A program made the position numbers and the translations under genes. Below are positions 7,413-17,500 of a stretch of 64,000 bases of DNA, one piece after another. This stretch comes from Lichenicoccus roseus. GTDB lineage: Bacteria > Pseudomonadota > Alphaproteobacteria > Acetobacterales > Acetobacteraceae. Every line of letters starts with the position of its first letter. The stretch's first letter is position 1. The notes under the pieces are model-generated. The model saw only the letters and a program-made list of their open reading frames with translations, was not told the origin of the DNA and ran no database searches. The stretch covers positions 1-64,000 of the forward strand of contig NZ_VCDI01000010.1 of assembly GCF_005844085.1 (NCBI RefSeq). Direction: 5' to 3'.

Positions 7413-8105
7413 ATGCGGCAGTCTGTGCGGCAGATCGGGTTCACGGGGATGCTTGGCTTGATGGTCGCCGTGACCGCCGCCTCCTGCTTCGGTACCTCGG
7501 CGTTGGCGCACGCGCGCCACCATCATGGCGGTGGCCGGCATTATGCCGGCGCAACGCCGCACGTGATCCAGTGTGTCGCCTTCGTGCAGGCAGCCTCCGA
7601 TATCGCCCTGCACGGCAACGCGGTGAACTGGTGGGAGAAGGCCAAGGGCGTCTATGCCCGCGGCACCGCGCCGGAAGTCGGTAGCGTGCTGAACTTCCGC
7701 GCCATCAGCCGCATGAGGCTGGGCCATGTCGCGCTGGTCACCAGCATCGTCGACAGCCGGACGATCCAGATCGACCAGTCGCACTGGAACGCCAACGGCA
7801 TCAGCCGGGACGTGTCGGTGATCGACGTGTCGCCGAGCAACGACTGGAGCGCGGTGCGCGTCGAGATCGGCCATCGCGGGACATTCGGCAGCATCTACCC
7901 GACCTTCGGCTTCATCTATCCGCGGCCCGACAGCAGCGGCGAGATCATCACCGCGCGCAGCGACACGCCGACGCGCGTGGCGTCCGCCTTCCGCCCCGTC
8001 ACGCACGCCTCTGGCACCGAAGTGGCCGAAGCGCCCGCGCTCACGCCGGAATTCTCCACTACCAGCCTGCTCGGCGACGACGCTCCCAACCGCAGCCTGC
8101 GCTGA
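7413..8105 (+). CDS. secreted CHAP-domain protein, putative peptidoglycan amidase/endopeptidase
   Basis: The 230-residue product has a signal peptide (hydrophobic LGLMVAVTAASCFGTSALA) followed by a histidine-rich stretch and a CHAP domain. The putative catalytic cysteine is in VIQCVAFVQ (about residue 52) and the histidine in RLGHVALVTS (about residue 110). CHAP enzymes cleave amide bonds in peptidoglycan stem peptides or cross-bridges. The NWWEKAKGVYARG segment is typical of small alphaproteobacterial CHAP proteins. The C-terminal 55 residues are Ser/Thr/Ala-rich and probably disordered. An in-frame ATG two codons upstream (7407) is equally possible. The catalytic aspartate/asparagine cannot be placed with certainty. 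Confidence 0.8.
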   Translation: MRQSVRQIGFTGMLGLMVAVTAASCFGTSALAHARHHHGGGRHYAGATPHVIQCVAFVQAASDIALHGNAVNWWEKAKGVYARGTAPEVGSVLNFRAISRMRLGHVALVTSIVDSRTIQIDQSHWNANGISRDVSVIDVSPSNDWSAVRVEIGHRGTFGSIYPTFGFIYPRPDSSGEIITARSDTPTRVASAFRPVTHASGTEVAEAPALTPEFSTTSLLGDDAPNRSLR

Positions 8106-8118
8106 GCCTGGCCGGGCC

Positions 8119-8574
8119 TCACGGTCGCCCCGCCCGGTGGTAGGGATGGCCTGCGGCAATCGCGCGGGCACGGTAGAGCTGCTCCGCCAGCATGGCCCGG
8201 GCCAGCATGTGCGGCCAGGTCAGGGTGCCCAGCGACAGGGTGCGGTCGGCGCGCCTGATGACCTCTTCATCCAGCCCCTCGGCACCGCCGATGACGAAGC
8301 AGACCGGGCGTGACAGGCCGAGCCATGACTCCAGCAACGTCGCCAGCCTGAGGCTGTCCGGCTGCTCGCCGGCCTGGTCGAGCGCCACCACCCAGGCATC
8401 GGCCGGCAGGCTGCCCAGCAGGGCCTTCGCCTCGCGTCGCTTGATCTCGGCCGGGGCGCCATGGCCGTCGGCCAGCTCGGTCAGGTCCAGCGCCGGACGC
8501 AGCCGCTTCGCATAGCGCTCGAACAGCTCCTGCTCCGGCCCCTTGCGCGCCCGCCCGATCGCGATCAGCCGCAT
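8119..8574 (-). CDS. rlmH: 23S rRNA (pseudouridine1915-N3)-methyltransferase RlmH
   Basis: The 151-residue product matches RlmH (YbeA), a SPOUT-class methyltransferase that methylates pseudouridine 1915 in helix 69 of 23S rRNA using S-adenosylmethionine. The N terminus [14 protein letters not shown], the [10 protein letters not shown] block, the knotted [13 protein letters not shown] cofactor loop and the C-terminal LAEQLYRA[11 protein letters not shown] region are all present, and the length is standard. It follows rsfS on the same strand, the usual order in proteobacteria, and should be cotranscribed with proA-nadD-rsfS. Confidence 0.95.
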   Translation of the reverse strand: MRLIAIGRARKGPEQELFERYAKRLRPALDLTELADGHGAPAEIKRREAKALLGSLPADAWVVALDQAGEQPDSLRLATLLESWLGLSRPVCFVIGGAEGLDEEVIRRADRTLSLGTLTWPHMLARAMLAEQLYRARAIAAGHPYHRAGRP

Positions 8575-8604
8575 GCGGCAGCGAACCCGCGTCGGGCCGC
8601 GCGG

Positions 8605-9168
8605 TCAGACCTGGGTCACCTCGCCCGGATCGCCGTCGCGCTCGTCCAGGTCGGCGCCCCACATGCGCTCCAGCGCATACAATGCGCGGGCCTCGCGCTT
8701 GAACAGATGCACTATGATGTCGCCGGCATCGATCAGCACCCAGTCCGACCCGCCGGCGCCCTCGATCAGCACCCGCTTCAACCCGGCCTCGCCCAGCTTT
8801 TCCTCGAGATGCGTTGCCATCGCGCTGATCTGACGATCGGCGAGCCCGGTCGCGATCACCATGCGATCGGCGAAGGCGGCGCGGCCGGTCAGGTTGAGCA
8901 CCACGATCTCCTCTGCCTTGTCGGCCTCGAGGCTCTCGGTGATGATCCCGGTCCAGCGATCAAGCAGCTCCGGCTCGGCCGGGGCGGTGCGCGCGACATG
9001 ACGCTTCGGTCCGGCCGCGGCCGCCTTCTTGCGCGGCGTGCCGGGCGCGCGCGCCGCCTCCGCAAGCGCAGTCAGGGTCGGGGCGGCCGCTCTCGGACGC
9101 GGCTTGCTGTCGGCACCGGTGGCGCGGGACGGTTTGCCGGGATCGGCGGGGGGCTTCCTGGCGATGAT
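8605..9168 (-). CDS. rsfS: ribosome silencing factor RsfS, start uncertain (possible ATC)
   Basis: RsfS binds ribosomal protein L14 and blocks subunit joining when nutrients are short. The core lies in the C-terminal 110 residues: IITESLEADKAEEIVVLNL, ADRMVIATG, ADRQISAMA, SDWVLIDAGDIIVHLF and YALERMWGAD. A basic Ala/Lys/Pro-rich N-terminal tail precedes it. No ATG in frame lies between the core and the nadD stop. Two starts are possible: GTG at 9231 without a clear ribosome-binding site, or ATC at 9168 placed five bases after a strong AGGAGAG-type site. I use 9168, which gives 187 residues, but the start needs proof. The gene follows nadD and precedes rlmH. Confidence 0.88.
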   Translation of the reverse strand: MIARKPPADPGKPSRATGADSKPRPRAAAPTLTALAEAARAPGTPRKKAAAAGPKRHVARTAPAEPELLDRWTGIITESLEADKAEEIVVLNLTGRAAFADRMVIATGLADRQISAMATHLEEKLGEAGLKRVLIEGAGGSDWVLIDAGDIIVHLFKREARALYALERMWGADLDERDGDPGEVTQV

Positions 9169-9263
9169 GGACTCTCCTGTCGCCCGGCAAGTGCAGGCTG
9201 GGTCGGCGGTGTGGCCGAAGCATGATCGCACTCGACCATGTCCGGTGGTGAGAAGGCGGGCGC

Positions 9264-9905
9264 TCAGGCAGTCGCCCGGCTGCGACCGACGGCGGCGCGC
9301 AGGGCCGTTGCCGATATATCGTTCTGCGGTGCCGGCAGGAAGATCCAGCTTGGCGCCGAACACGCCGGCAGCATGACCGCTTCCCTCGCCGGCCGCCTCG
9401 CGTGTCGCCAGCGCAACGCCGCCTGTCCCGCCAACGCGCGCTGGTTGTACGATGGCCGCGGCAGCACGGCAAACGGCACCGAGCGTCCTAGGCGCGTCCA
9501 GCGCCGCCAGCGCGGCAGTTCTGCGAAGACGTCGGCACCCATCAGCCATACGAACTGCACCAGCGGGAACCGCCGGCGCAGCTTGCGCAGGGTGTCGACG
9601 GTGTAGCGCGTGCCCAGGTGCCGCTCGATGTCGGTGGCGACGATGCGCCGGTCCCGGGTGAGCGCCTGCGCGCCGGCCAGCCGGCGATCGAGCGGCGCCA
9701 TGCCGGTCACCGGCTTGAGCGGATTGCCGGGCGAGACCAGCAGCCAGACCTGGTCCAGCCGCAGCTGCCGCAGGGCGCGCTGTGCCAGCTGCAGGTGCCC
9801 CGCATGGGCCGGGTTGAACGACCCGCCGAGCAGGCCGACGCGCATGCGCCGCTTGTCGCCGCCGGGCGGCAGCCGGACTGCTGGCGGCAGCGTGCGGGAT
9901 GGCAT
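9264..9905 (-). CDS. nadD: nicotinate-nucleotide adenylyltransferase NadD
   Basis: NadD adenylates nicotinate mononucleotide to deamido-NAD in NAD synthesis. The 213-residue product has the nucleotidyltransferase motif GGSFNPAHAGH near residue 26, the WLLVSPGNPLKP substrate loop, [19 protein letters not shown], and the C-terminal ISATALRAAV that corresponds to the ISST(x)IR motif. The ATG at 9905 gives a 20-residue leader before MRVGLLGG. An ATG at 9845 is the alternative and neither has a strong ribosome-binding site. It lies between proA and rsfS as in most alphaproteobacteria. Confidence 0.93.
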   Translation of the reverse strand: MPSRTLPPAVRLPPGGDKRRMRVGLLGGSFNPAHAGHLQLAQRALRQLRLDQVWLLVSPGNPLKPVTGMAPLDRRLAGAQALTRDRRIVATDIERHLGTRYTVDTLRKLRRRFPLVQFVWLMGADVFAELPRWRRWTRLGRSVPFAVLPRPSYNQRALAGQAALRWRHARRPAREAVMLPACSAPSWIFLPAPQNDISATALRAAVGRSRATA

Positions 9906-9948
9906 CGGGAATGTGTGCCGGTCTGCCGGGATGGCCAGCGTGATCCGG

Positions 9949-11223
9949 TCAGTCCGGCCTGGTCTGGCCGGTGCCGATCACCTCGGTGCGGAAGCTGGTG
10001 AGCTGTTCCAGCCCAACCGGCCCGCGCGCATGCAGCCGGCCGGTGGCGACCCCGATCTCGGCGCCGAAGCCGAACTCGCCGCCGTCGCAGAACTGCGTCG
10101 ATGCGTTCCACATCACCACGGCGCTGTCGGTACCGTCCAGGAACCGGCGCGCAACCGCCGCGTCCTCGGCGACGATCGCCTCGGTGTGGGAACTCGAGTG
10201 CCTGGCGATATGGGCGAGCGCTCCCTCCACGCCATCGACCACCGCGACCGATAGCACCGCATCCAGCCACTCGGTATCGAAGCTGTCCGCATCCGCCGGC
10301 GGCAGGTCTGGCACGATGACGCGCGCCGCCGCATCGGCCCGGAAGCCGCAACCGAGGGCACGCAGGCCGTCGATCAGGCCAGGCAACTGGGCGTCGGCGA
10401 TGCTGCGGTCGATCAGCAGCGTCTCGGTGGCGCCGCAGATGCCGGTGCGGCGCATCTTGGCGTTGGCCAGGATGGCGAGCGCCATGGCGGGATCGGCGGA
10501 GCCGTCGACATAGGTGTGGCAAAGGCCTTCGGCGTGCGACAGCACCGGCACCCGCGCCTCGCGCTGCACCCGCTCGACCAGCGATCTGCCACCGCGCGGA
10601 ATGATCAGGTCGATCAGCCCGGCGGCCGACAGCATGGCGGCGACGTGGCGGCGATCGGCGTCCGGCGCCATCTGCACCGCCGCCGCCGGCAGGCCCGCCG
10701 CGCGCAGCCCGTCCTGCATCGCATCCTGGATGGCGCGCGCGCTGTGCAGGCTCTCGGAGCCGCCACGCAGAAGAACCGCGTTGCCCGATTTCAGGCACAG
10801 GCCGGCGGCGTCGGCGCCGACATTCGGACGGCTCTCGTAGATCATGCCGATGACGCCGATCGGGGTGGCCACCCGCCGCAGGCGCAGGCCGTTGGGACGG
10901 TCCCATTCGGCCAGCACCCGTCCGACCGGGTCCGGCAGGTCGGCAACGGTCTCGAGGCCCGCGGCCATCGCCTCGATGCGCTGTGGCGTCAACGTCAGCC
11001 GGTCGCGGAATGCGCTTCCGGCGCTGGAGGCGTCGAGATCGCGGAGGTTGGCTGCAAGGATCGCCTCGGCGGACGCCCGCAGGCTGGCGGCGGCCGCCCG
11101 CAGCGCCGCATCACGCATCGTGCGGCCGGATTGCGCCAGCACACGGGCGGCCTGTCGCGCGCCACGCGCCAGCTCGTGCATCGGCTCCTGCTCGTCAGCC
11201 GCCTGTTGCAACGCTGCGCTCAT
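9949..11223 (-). CDS. proA: gamma-glutamyl phosphate reductase ProA
   Basis: ProA reduces gamma-glutamyl phosphate to glutamate-5-semialdehyde with NADPH, the second step of proline synthesis. The 424-residue protein has normal length. It shows [26 protein letters not shown] (cofactor binding), the catalytic cysteine in [15 protein letters not shown], and the C-terminal [18 protein letters not shown] signature. The usual partner proB is not adjacent; upstream are an ACP and an FkbH-like gene instead. proC is in the window at 27.9 kb. ProA opens the proA-nadD-rsfS-rlmH group. Confidence 0.95.
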   Translation of the reverse strand: MSAALQQAADEQEPMHELARGARQAARVLAQSGRTMRDAALRAAAASLRASAEAILAANLRDLDASSAGSAFRDRLTLTPQRIEAMAAGLETVADLPDPVGRVLAEWDRPNGLRLRRVATPIGVIGMIYESRPNVGADAAGLCLKSGNAVLLRGGSESLHSARAIQDAMQDGLRAAGLPAAAVQMAPDADRRHVAAMLSAAGLIDLIIPRGGRSLVERVQREARVPVLSHAEGLCHTYVDGSADPAMALAILANAKMRRTGICGATETLLIDRSIADAQLPGLIDGLRALGCGFRADAAARVIVPDLPPADADSFDTEWLDAVLSVAVVDGVEGALAHIARHSSSHTEAIVAEDAAVARRFLDGTDSAVVMWNASTQFCDGGEFGFGAEIGVATGRLHARGPVGLEQLTSFRTEVIGTGQTRPD

Positions 11224-11259
11224 CCGGTCCCTCTCGCCAATCCGGCTCAGCCATGCCCC

Positions 11260-11520
11260 TCAGCCTTGCAGCGCAAGGGTCTTGATCCTGACCAGTCCTG
11301 CGAGATCGCCTACATTGCGAAGCTTGTCCACCTCGCGCGAACGGAGGCGGATGCCGAACTGCTGCTCGGTGGCGAGAATGATGCTCACCATCCGGATCGA
11401 GTTCCACCCCGACACCGTCTCGGCGGAAGTCTCCGGGCGCAGCACCAGGCTGTCATCGCCGAACACCTCGTGGAACACCGCGGTCAGGCCGGCCTGGATG
11501 TCGGCGTCGGTCATGCTCAT
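11260..11520 (-). CDS. acyl carrier protein-like protein paired with FkbH
   Basis: The 86-residue product is a stand-alone carrier protein. The phosphopantetheine-attachment serine is most likely Ser41 in the motif W-N-S-I, a variant of the usual D-S-L/M. The following VSIILATEQQFGI helix matches carrier proteins. Its ATG overlaps the FkbH stop as ATGA, so the two are made together. In polyketide systems FkbH-type enzymes load a glyceryl unit from 1,3-bisphosphoglycerate onto such a carrier. There is no ketosynthase or other acyl-chain gene nearby, so the acceptor of the loaded group is unknown. Confidence 0.8.
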   Translation of the reverse strand: MSMTDADIQAGLTAVFHEVFGDDSLVLRPETSAETVSGWNSIRMVSIILATEQQFGIRLRSREVDKLRNVGDLAGLVRIKTLALQG

Positions 11521-13427
11521 GCTCCTTCGACGATTGCGATGGCGGCGTCCGGCACCGCAAAGTCGCGCAGATCCAGCATCGCGCGGTGGCCGCCATCCGC
11601 CGCCGGCGTGCCGACGGTAAAGCCGAGCCGGCCATACAGGGTCGAGACCATGGCATTGCGTCCGCTCGGGATGTAGTCGCCCGCCAGCACCTGCGCACCG
11701 GACGCCTTCGCCTGCGCGACGATCACGGCGAGCGTCGCCTGCTCGACATTCCGGCCGAGCACCCGGCACGACATCAGCCAGTTCTCGACCACGGCCACAC
11801 CGTCCCCCTGCAGCCGGCAGATCGCCACCGCGATGATGCCGCACTCGCCGTGCCGGTCGGCGAGCCGGAACTGCAGTCCGAATGCGTGCGGATCGTCGAT
11901 CAGCGCCTGGATCCCGGAAGTCGTCGTGCGCCGGGTGGTCAGGTTGAACTGGTTGGTCTTGTTGACGAGTTGCACGATCCGCTGCAGCCCGACCGGCTCG
12001 AAGCGGCGCCAGGTCAGCGTCATGCCGAGCGAGGCCAGGTAGGCCGGCACGTCGGCGGCGGCGCCCGCCTCGGCGATGCGCGCGCGATCGGCCGAATACT
12101 GCGCAACGCGCGCGCGATCCTCCGCGGTCACCGAGACGGTCTCGAAATACCCCGCATCGGCCAGCACCCCCGGCATCAGGGCGGGCTCGTCGTCCGGCAC
12201 CTCCGGCACTGCGACGTCGGGCAGCGCCGCCCGCACCAGGTCGCGCTCGAAGGCGCTGTCGTCGAGCAGCACCAGGCTGTCGACACCGATGTTCAACGTG
12301 GTCGCGATACGCTGCAGGTTGGTCGCCTTGTCGTCCCAGTTGGCGACGAAGGCGGCGATGTCCGAGCGCCGCAGCAGCATCTCGGGATGATGGTCGAAAA
12401 CCGCACGCGCGACCGTCTCGTCGTTCTTCGAGCAGACTGCCAGGATCACGCCGCGCTCGGCCAGCGCCTTGGCGTAGCACTGCACGGCGAGATGCGCTTC
12501 GCCGGCGGCCGAACCATGGCCGAGCTCGATCCCCTCGATGCCGTCATCGCCGGCCACGCCGCCCCACAGCGTGTTGTCGAGATCGAGCACCAGGCACTTG
12601 GCGGAACGTCCCTGCAGGGCGGCCAGCAGGCGTCCGACCAGATCGCCGTAGACCGGCGTCGCCACCGGGGAGATTTCCTGCCTGGTGCGATGCCACAGCG
12701 CCGGGTCGTGCCACTCGCCGATCCCGTCGCGCGCCGCCGCCTCGTCGATCGCCAGCACCTGCACGCCGTCCGCATCGGCCGCCTCGCGCAGCGCCGCATT
12801 CAGCCGCACGATCATGGCTGCCTTCGATCCCGCCATGCGCTGCTCGTTGTTGCCGGCCACGCCGGGCAGCACCGGCAGGATCGCCTGCTGGATCACCTGC
12901 GCGCCGAGATCCGCCGCCAGGCGCCAGCACGACCGCATGGTCGCGACGATCGCCTGCAGGGCCTGGCGCGCCGAGGCGGCATCCGCGCCGGCGGCGAGGC
13001 CGGCGGTCACGTGCCGTGCATCGAGCGCCAGCAGGACCGTGTCGGGCCCGAATCGATGCAGGGCCGAGTTTACGTCGCCCAGTTCCTGCAGATACTGGCC
13101 ATACTCGCCCTCATGGATGCTGACATGGATGTTGCGACGCAGTCCGGCGACACGGATCGATGCCGGCAGATGCGCGGTCGTCGAGGATCCGAGCAAGGCA
13201 AGCCGCACCTGACGGCTCGGAGAGGGTTGCGGCGGCGCCTGGAACGCGGCCTGCAGCACCACGTCGAGGCGGTCGGTGCGGAGGAAGTCGAGCCGCAGCC
13301 TGGCAAGCGCCACCAATGCCGTCCAGCATTCCGGTCCGGGGATGCCGGCCGCGGCGTCCTGCAGATGTTTCAGGCGCATGTTGAATTCGCCGGCTTGCGG
13401 AAGCCAGGCGAGGCTGGGCTTCGGCAT
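11517..13427 (-). CDS. FkbH-like HAD-IIIC family phosphatase/glyceryl transferase
   Basis: The 636-residue protein has three parts. An N-terminal half (to about residue 280) resembles the SGNH-like region of FkbH proteins. A HAD-IIIC domain carries the nucleophile motif LDLDNTLWGG near residue 290, followed by AVCSKND and LLDDSAFERD. A C-terminal GNAT-like domain starts near residue 470 (ADVPAYLASLGM through CGIIAVAICR). FkbH family enzymes dephosphorylate and transfer a glyceryl group to an acyl carrier protein. The ATG at 13427 follows a strong GGAGG site, better than the GTG at 13454. Only the small ACP gene is coupled to it. The product of this pair is unknown. Confidence 0.85.
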   Translation of the reverse strand: MPKPSLAWLPQAGEFNMRLKHLQDAAAGIPGPECWTALVALARLRLDFLRTDRLDVVLQAAFQAPPQPSPSRQVRLALLGSSTTAHLPASIRVAGLRRNIHVSIHEGEYGQYLQELGDVNSALHRFGPDTVLLALDARHVTAGLAAGADAASARQALQAIVATMRSCWRLAADLGAQVIQQAILPVLPGVAGNNEQRMAGSKAAMIVRLNAALREAADADGVQVLAIDEAAARDGIGEWHDPALWHRTRQEISPVATPVYGDLVGRLLAALQGRSAKCLVLDLDNTLWGGVAGDDGIEGIELGHGSAAGEAHLAVQCYAKALAERGVILAVCSKNDETVARAVFDHHPEMLLRRSDIAAFVANWDDKATNLQRIATTLNIGVDSLVLLDDSAFERDLVRAALPDVAVPEVPDDEPALMPGVLADAGYFETVSVTAEDRARVAQYSADRARIAEAGAAADVPAYLASLGMTLTWRRFEPVGLQRIVQLVNKTNQFNLTTRRTTTSGIQALIDDPHAFGLQFRLADRHGECGIIAVAICRLQGDGVAVVENWLMSCRVLGRNVEQATLAVIVAQAKASGAQVLAGDYIPSGRNAMVSTLYGRLGFTVGTPAADGGHRAMLDLRDFAVPDAAIAIVEGA

Positions 13428-13456
13428 GAAAGCCTCCGCGGCATCGGCCGCCACCG

Positions 13457-14530
13457 GTGAGGAACACCGTTTCGGCTCCGTTGCGCAACCTTGTCGGCGG
13501 CATCGCCTTCGTGCTGCTGGTCAGCGCCGCCGCCATCGCTGCCTACATGCTGCATGGCTGGTCGTTCAGCGACGCGCTCTATTTCACCATCCTGACGGTG
13601 TTCACGGTCGGCTACGGCGAGGTCCGGCCGATCGACACCGAGCAACTGCGCTTCGTCACCATGAGCCTTATCGTGCTCGGCTGCTCGGGCACCATCTTCG
13701 TCACCGGCGCGCTGGTGCAGTTCATTACCTTCAATCAGATCAACGAGATTCTCGGAGGGCGGCGGATGAAATCGCAGATCGACGAGCTGCGCGGCCATGT
13801 CATCGTCTGCGGTTTCGGACGGATCGGCAGCATGCTGGCGAACGAGCTCAAGGCAGGCGGTCAGCGCCTGGTGATCCTGGAGCGCAGCGAGGCCCGCCAT
13901 GCGCAGGCACAGGCGCAGGGCCATCTCAGCCTGGTCGGCGACGCGACCGAGGAGGAGACGCTGCGGCTGGCGGGGATCGATCGCGCGCATGCGCTGGCGA
14001 CCGTGCTGCCCGACGATGCGGCCAACGTGTTCATCACCCTCACCGCGCGCAGCCTGAACGCCAGCCTGGTGATCATCGCGCGCGGCGAGGCGCCGGCCAC
14101 CGAGAGCAAGCTGCTGCAGGCCGGCGCCAACCGGGTGGTGCTGCCTACCGCGATCGGTGCCGAGCGCATCGCCGAGATCATCATGTTTCCGACCCTGAGC
14201 AAGTCGATCCGCAATTCGGAGCGCGAGGCGTCAGCCAGCCTGCGCAAGCTCGGGCTGGAACTGGAGATGGTGATCGCCGAGCCCGGCAGCGCGTTCGCGG
14301 GCCTCACGGTGGCGGAGATCGAGCAGCAGGCCGCGCACGGCTTCCTGGTGCTGGCGGTGCAGGCGCCAGGCTCGGAGCCGGTGGACGAGTTGCGACCCCA
14401 GGTGCGGGTGCGGCCCGGCAGCGGCGTGACCGTCGTCGTGCGCAGCGGCCACGAGGTGGTCCTCGGCGGCTTCCGCGCCTCGGCCGGGCAGCTGGCGCAG
14501 GCCGGGCAGGCGCTGCCGGAACCACGCTGA
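13457..14530 (+). CDS. potassium channel protein with RCK (TrkA-N/TrkA-C) domains
   Basis: The 357-residue protein is a two-helix K+ channel with a cytoplasmic regulatory module. The first membrane helix spans about residues 11-31, the pore loop carries the selectivity filter T-V-G-Y-G-E at residues 50-55, and the second helix runs to about residue 95. A Rossmann RCK domain follows (VIVCGFGRIGSMLANEL, an NAD-binding G-x-G-x-x-G) and then an RCK_C domain from about residue 250 (LELEMVIAEPGSAFAGLTV). This is the MthK-like arrangement. Gating by ligand such as nucleotide or Ca2+ is inferred from the family. The start is GTG at 13457, divergent from the FkbH gene. Confidence 0.9.
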   Translation: MRNTVSAPLRNLVGGIAFVLLVSAAAIAAYMLHGWSFSDALYFTILTVFTVGYGEVRPIDTEQLRFVTMSLIVLGCSGTIFVTGALVQFITFNQINEILGGRRMKSQIDELRGHVIVCGFGRIGSMLANELKAGGQRLVILERSEARHAQAQAQGHLSLVGDATEEETLRLAGIDRAHALATVLPDDAANVFITLTARSLNASLVIIARGEAPATESKLLQAGANRVVLPTAIGAERIAEIIMFPTLSKSIRNSEREASASLRKLGLELEMVIAEPGSAFAGLTVAEIEQQAAHGFLVLAVQAPGSEPVDELRPQVRVRPGSGVTVVVRSGHEVVLGGFRASAGQLAQAGQALPEPR

Positions 14531-14587
14531 GAGCGCCGCCCCGAAACGGCCGCTGGCGGCGGCTCAACCTGGGCCGGTAGGTGATTT

Positions 14588-17500
14588 CTAGGCGGTCCAG
14601 TCCAGCAATGGCGGATCGAACACCATGCGGTCTCGGCCACGATGTTTTGCCTCGTACAGCGCGGCATCCGCCCGGCGGATCATCGAGGTGACGTCGTCTC
14701 CCTCGCGCAGCCAGGTCATGCCGATGCTGCAGGTGAGCGAGATGGCGCCGTTCTCGATCGGGCAAGGCTCCTTGAACACCTCCTTGCGCAGGACCTGCAC
14801 GCGGCCGAAGGCGCCCACCCGCAGGCCGGGCAGCACCACCAGCAGTTCCTCGCCGCCGTAGCGGCCGGCGAAATCGGTCTCGCGTATGCCGACCGCCAGG
14901 CGGTGTCCGATCTCCTTGAGCACGGCATCGCCGGACAGGTGGCCGTAGCGGTCGTTGACCTGCTTAAAATGGTCCAGGTCGATCAGCGCGATGGCGAGCG
15001 GCGAGGCGGTGGTTGCCGCATGCGTCACCGCCTGCCGCAGCCGCTCCAGGCAGGCGACGCGATTGAGCAGCCCGGTGAGGCCGTCATAGGTCGCCTGGTT
15101 GAACAGGATCAGCCTCGCCTGCTCGATCTCGCGGGTGCGCTCGGCGACCACCGCCTCCAGGTGGCGCTGCCGGGCGAGCAGGTAGCTGACCCGCAGGCGC
15201 CACAGCACAGCCAGGGTCAGCAGGGCAAGCAGCATCGTCGACAGGTAGAACGGCCAGCTCCGCCACCATGGCGCGCGAACCCGGAAATGCAGGGCTACCG
15301 GTTCGGAACTCAGGCCATGCAGCGGATCGACGGCGGCGATCTCGAAGGTCAGCTCCCCAGGTGGCAGGTCCGGATAACGGGCCTCGTGCGTGCTGGTCTC
15401 GACCCAGCCGGCATCGACCCCTTCCAGCCGGTAGCGGAAGCGGAGCGAGCGCGAATAGCGGTAGTCCAGCGTCGAGAAGTTGATCACCAGCGGCGCGCGC
15501 GACCAGTTCAGCCGGATGGCCTGTGCCGTGTCCGACTGGTTTATGGCCACGGGCGGGCTGACCACGCGATTGCCGATGGTCGCCTGCGTGATCACCGGAT
15601 GCAGCACCATCGGCCGGAACAGGTCCCTGCTGTCGATGAGGTGCGACAGGCCGGCCGCGGTGCCGAACCATTGCGAGCCGTCGCGATCGGTCATCGTCGC
15701 CATCTCGGCGATGTCGTTGGAGGCCAGCCCGTCATCGGTGTCGATGTGGCGCCAGTGCACACCGTCGGTGACGTCGAGCCCGTGATCGGTGCCGATCCAG
15801 ATCCGTCCTGCGGCATCGCGGGCCAGCAGTTCGACATCAAGCCCGGCCACGTGCTGCCGCGGCAGTGTGTCGGTGCCGATGACGCTGTTGCCCGCGAGAT
15901 GCAGGCGGGTCACGCCGGTGAGGAAGCTGCCAAGCCAGAGCAACCCGTCGGGGCCGAAGGCCATGCAGCGGACCTGGTAGCCGCCGTCCGACTGCGTCGT
16001 CATGACGACGTGCCAGGATCCGTCCGCGTCGCGATGCTGCAGCGCCTGGTCGGTCAGGGTCCACAGCGTTCCGGCGCTGTCGAACACCAGCGAGAATACC
16101 CGTCCGACCGGATGGGCGGCCTGGGAGAAGACCGGCGGTCCCGGCACGTCGGGCTGCGGGATCGACAGCACGCCCTCCGCGGTGCCGATCCAGAGCATGC
16201 CGTCCGGGCCCATCGCCATGGTGCGGATCTGCGGCAGCCTGGCATAGACCTCGCTCCGGCCGGTGGCGGTATCCCGGCGCAGCAGGGTGCCGGAGATGAA
16301 GCCCACGAACAGGTTGCCGCGTGCCGACCGGGCGAGCGCATAGGCACGGCCGGGGTAGCGCTGTTCCGGGACCGGGCCGGTGGGTGGGACGGCGGCGGCC
16401 GTGGCCGGAGCGGAGGTGGCAGGAACGCCTGCGACGGCGTCCGGGCTCGCTGCGGCGATCGCCTGCTGCTGGTTCCTTGCTTTCTCGACCAGGGTGCGCT
16501 CGTTCAGCGCGTCCACCGACAGGTCGTTGGCGACCCACAGCGTGCCGGCACCGTCACGCGCCATGTTCCAGACCAGGTCGTCCTCGAGGCCCTGCTCGCG
16601 GGTCCAGTTCTCGAACATGCCGAAGCCGAGCGCCTGCGCCAGGCCGCGGCCGTGACTGCCCGCCCACAGCGATCCCTCGCGGTCGATGAGCATGCTGATC
16701 GGGGCGCCGTACAGCATGCCCTCGTGGTGGCCATAGATCAGCCAGCGTCCATGCTCGTGCACCAGCAGGCCGGTGGCGCTCTGGGTGATCACGCGCTGCG
16801 CGGAGTCCTGCACGAGTTGCAACCTGCCGGCATCGGTCGTGAATCGGCCTGCCCCGCCGGGGACATCGGTGATCTCGAAGCGGCTGGAGCCCGGGCGCAG
16901 GCTGGCGATACGCAACGGGCTGCGCAGCCACAGGGTCCCCTGGCGGTCGCGCAGCAGACCGGTCCACTGGTCCGGCGGCAGGCCAAGCTGGTCGCCGGTC
17001 AGCGTCAGGGCGCCGTTCTGCAGCCGGCAGACGGTCACGCCGCATTGCAGCCAGACCGCGCCCTGGTCGACATAGACCGACTTGAACCCGGCCGCGATGG
17101 CGGCCTGCAGCACCGACTGGCTGGCTCCTGCCGGCTGGGTGGCCAGAAACGGCTGCACCGTGACGGTGTCGTCCGCATTGCCCCTGGCCCGCAGCAGCTT
17201 GCCGTTGCGGACCAGCAGCACGTCGTCGCCCAGCACCGCCAGATGGTGGTAGATGTCGTCGCTGGTCGAGAGGTCCAGCCCCGCCGACACGAACCTGCCG
17301 CCGTGCGACATGTAGAGCCGGTCCGCGAACAGCACCCAGATGCGGCCATCCGGCATCGCCTGGATGTCGGTGACGGTGCCGACATCCGGCAGTCCGACCT
17401 CGTGGCCAAGCTGGGTGAAGCGGCTGCCATCGTACTGGAACAGTCCGTTCTCGGTGCCGGCATAGATGAAGCCGGCCTGATCCTGGGCAAGGGCATTGAT

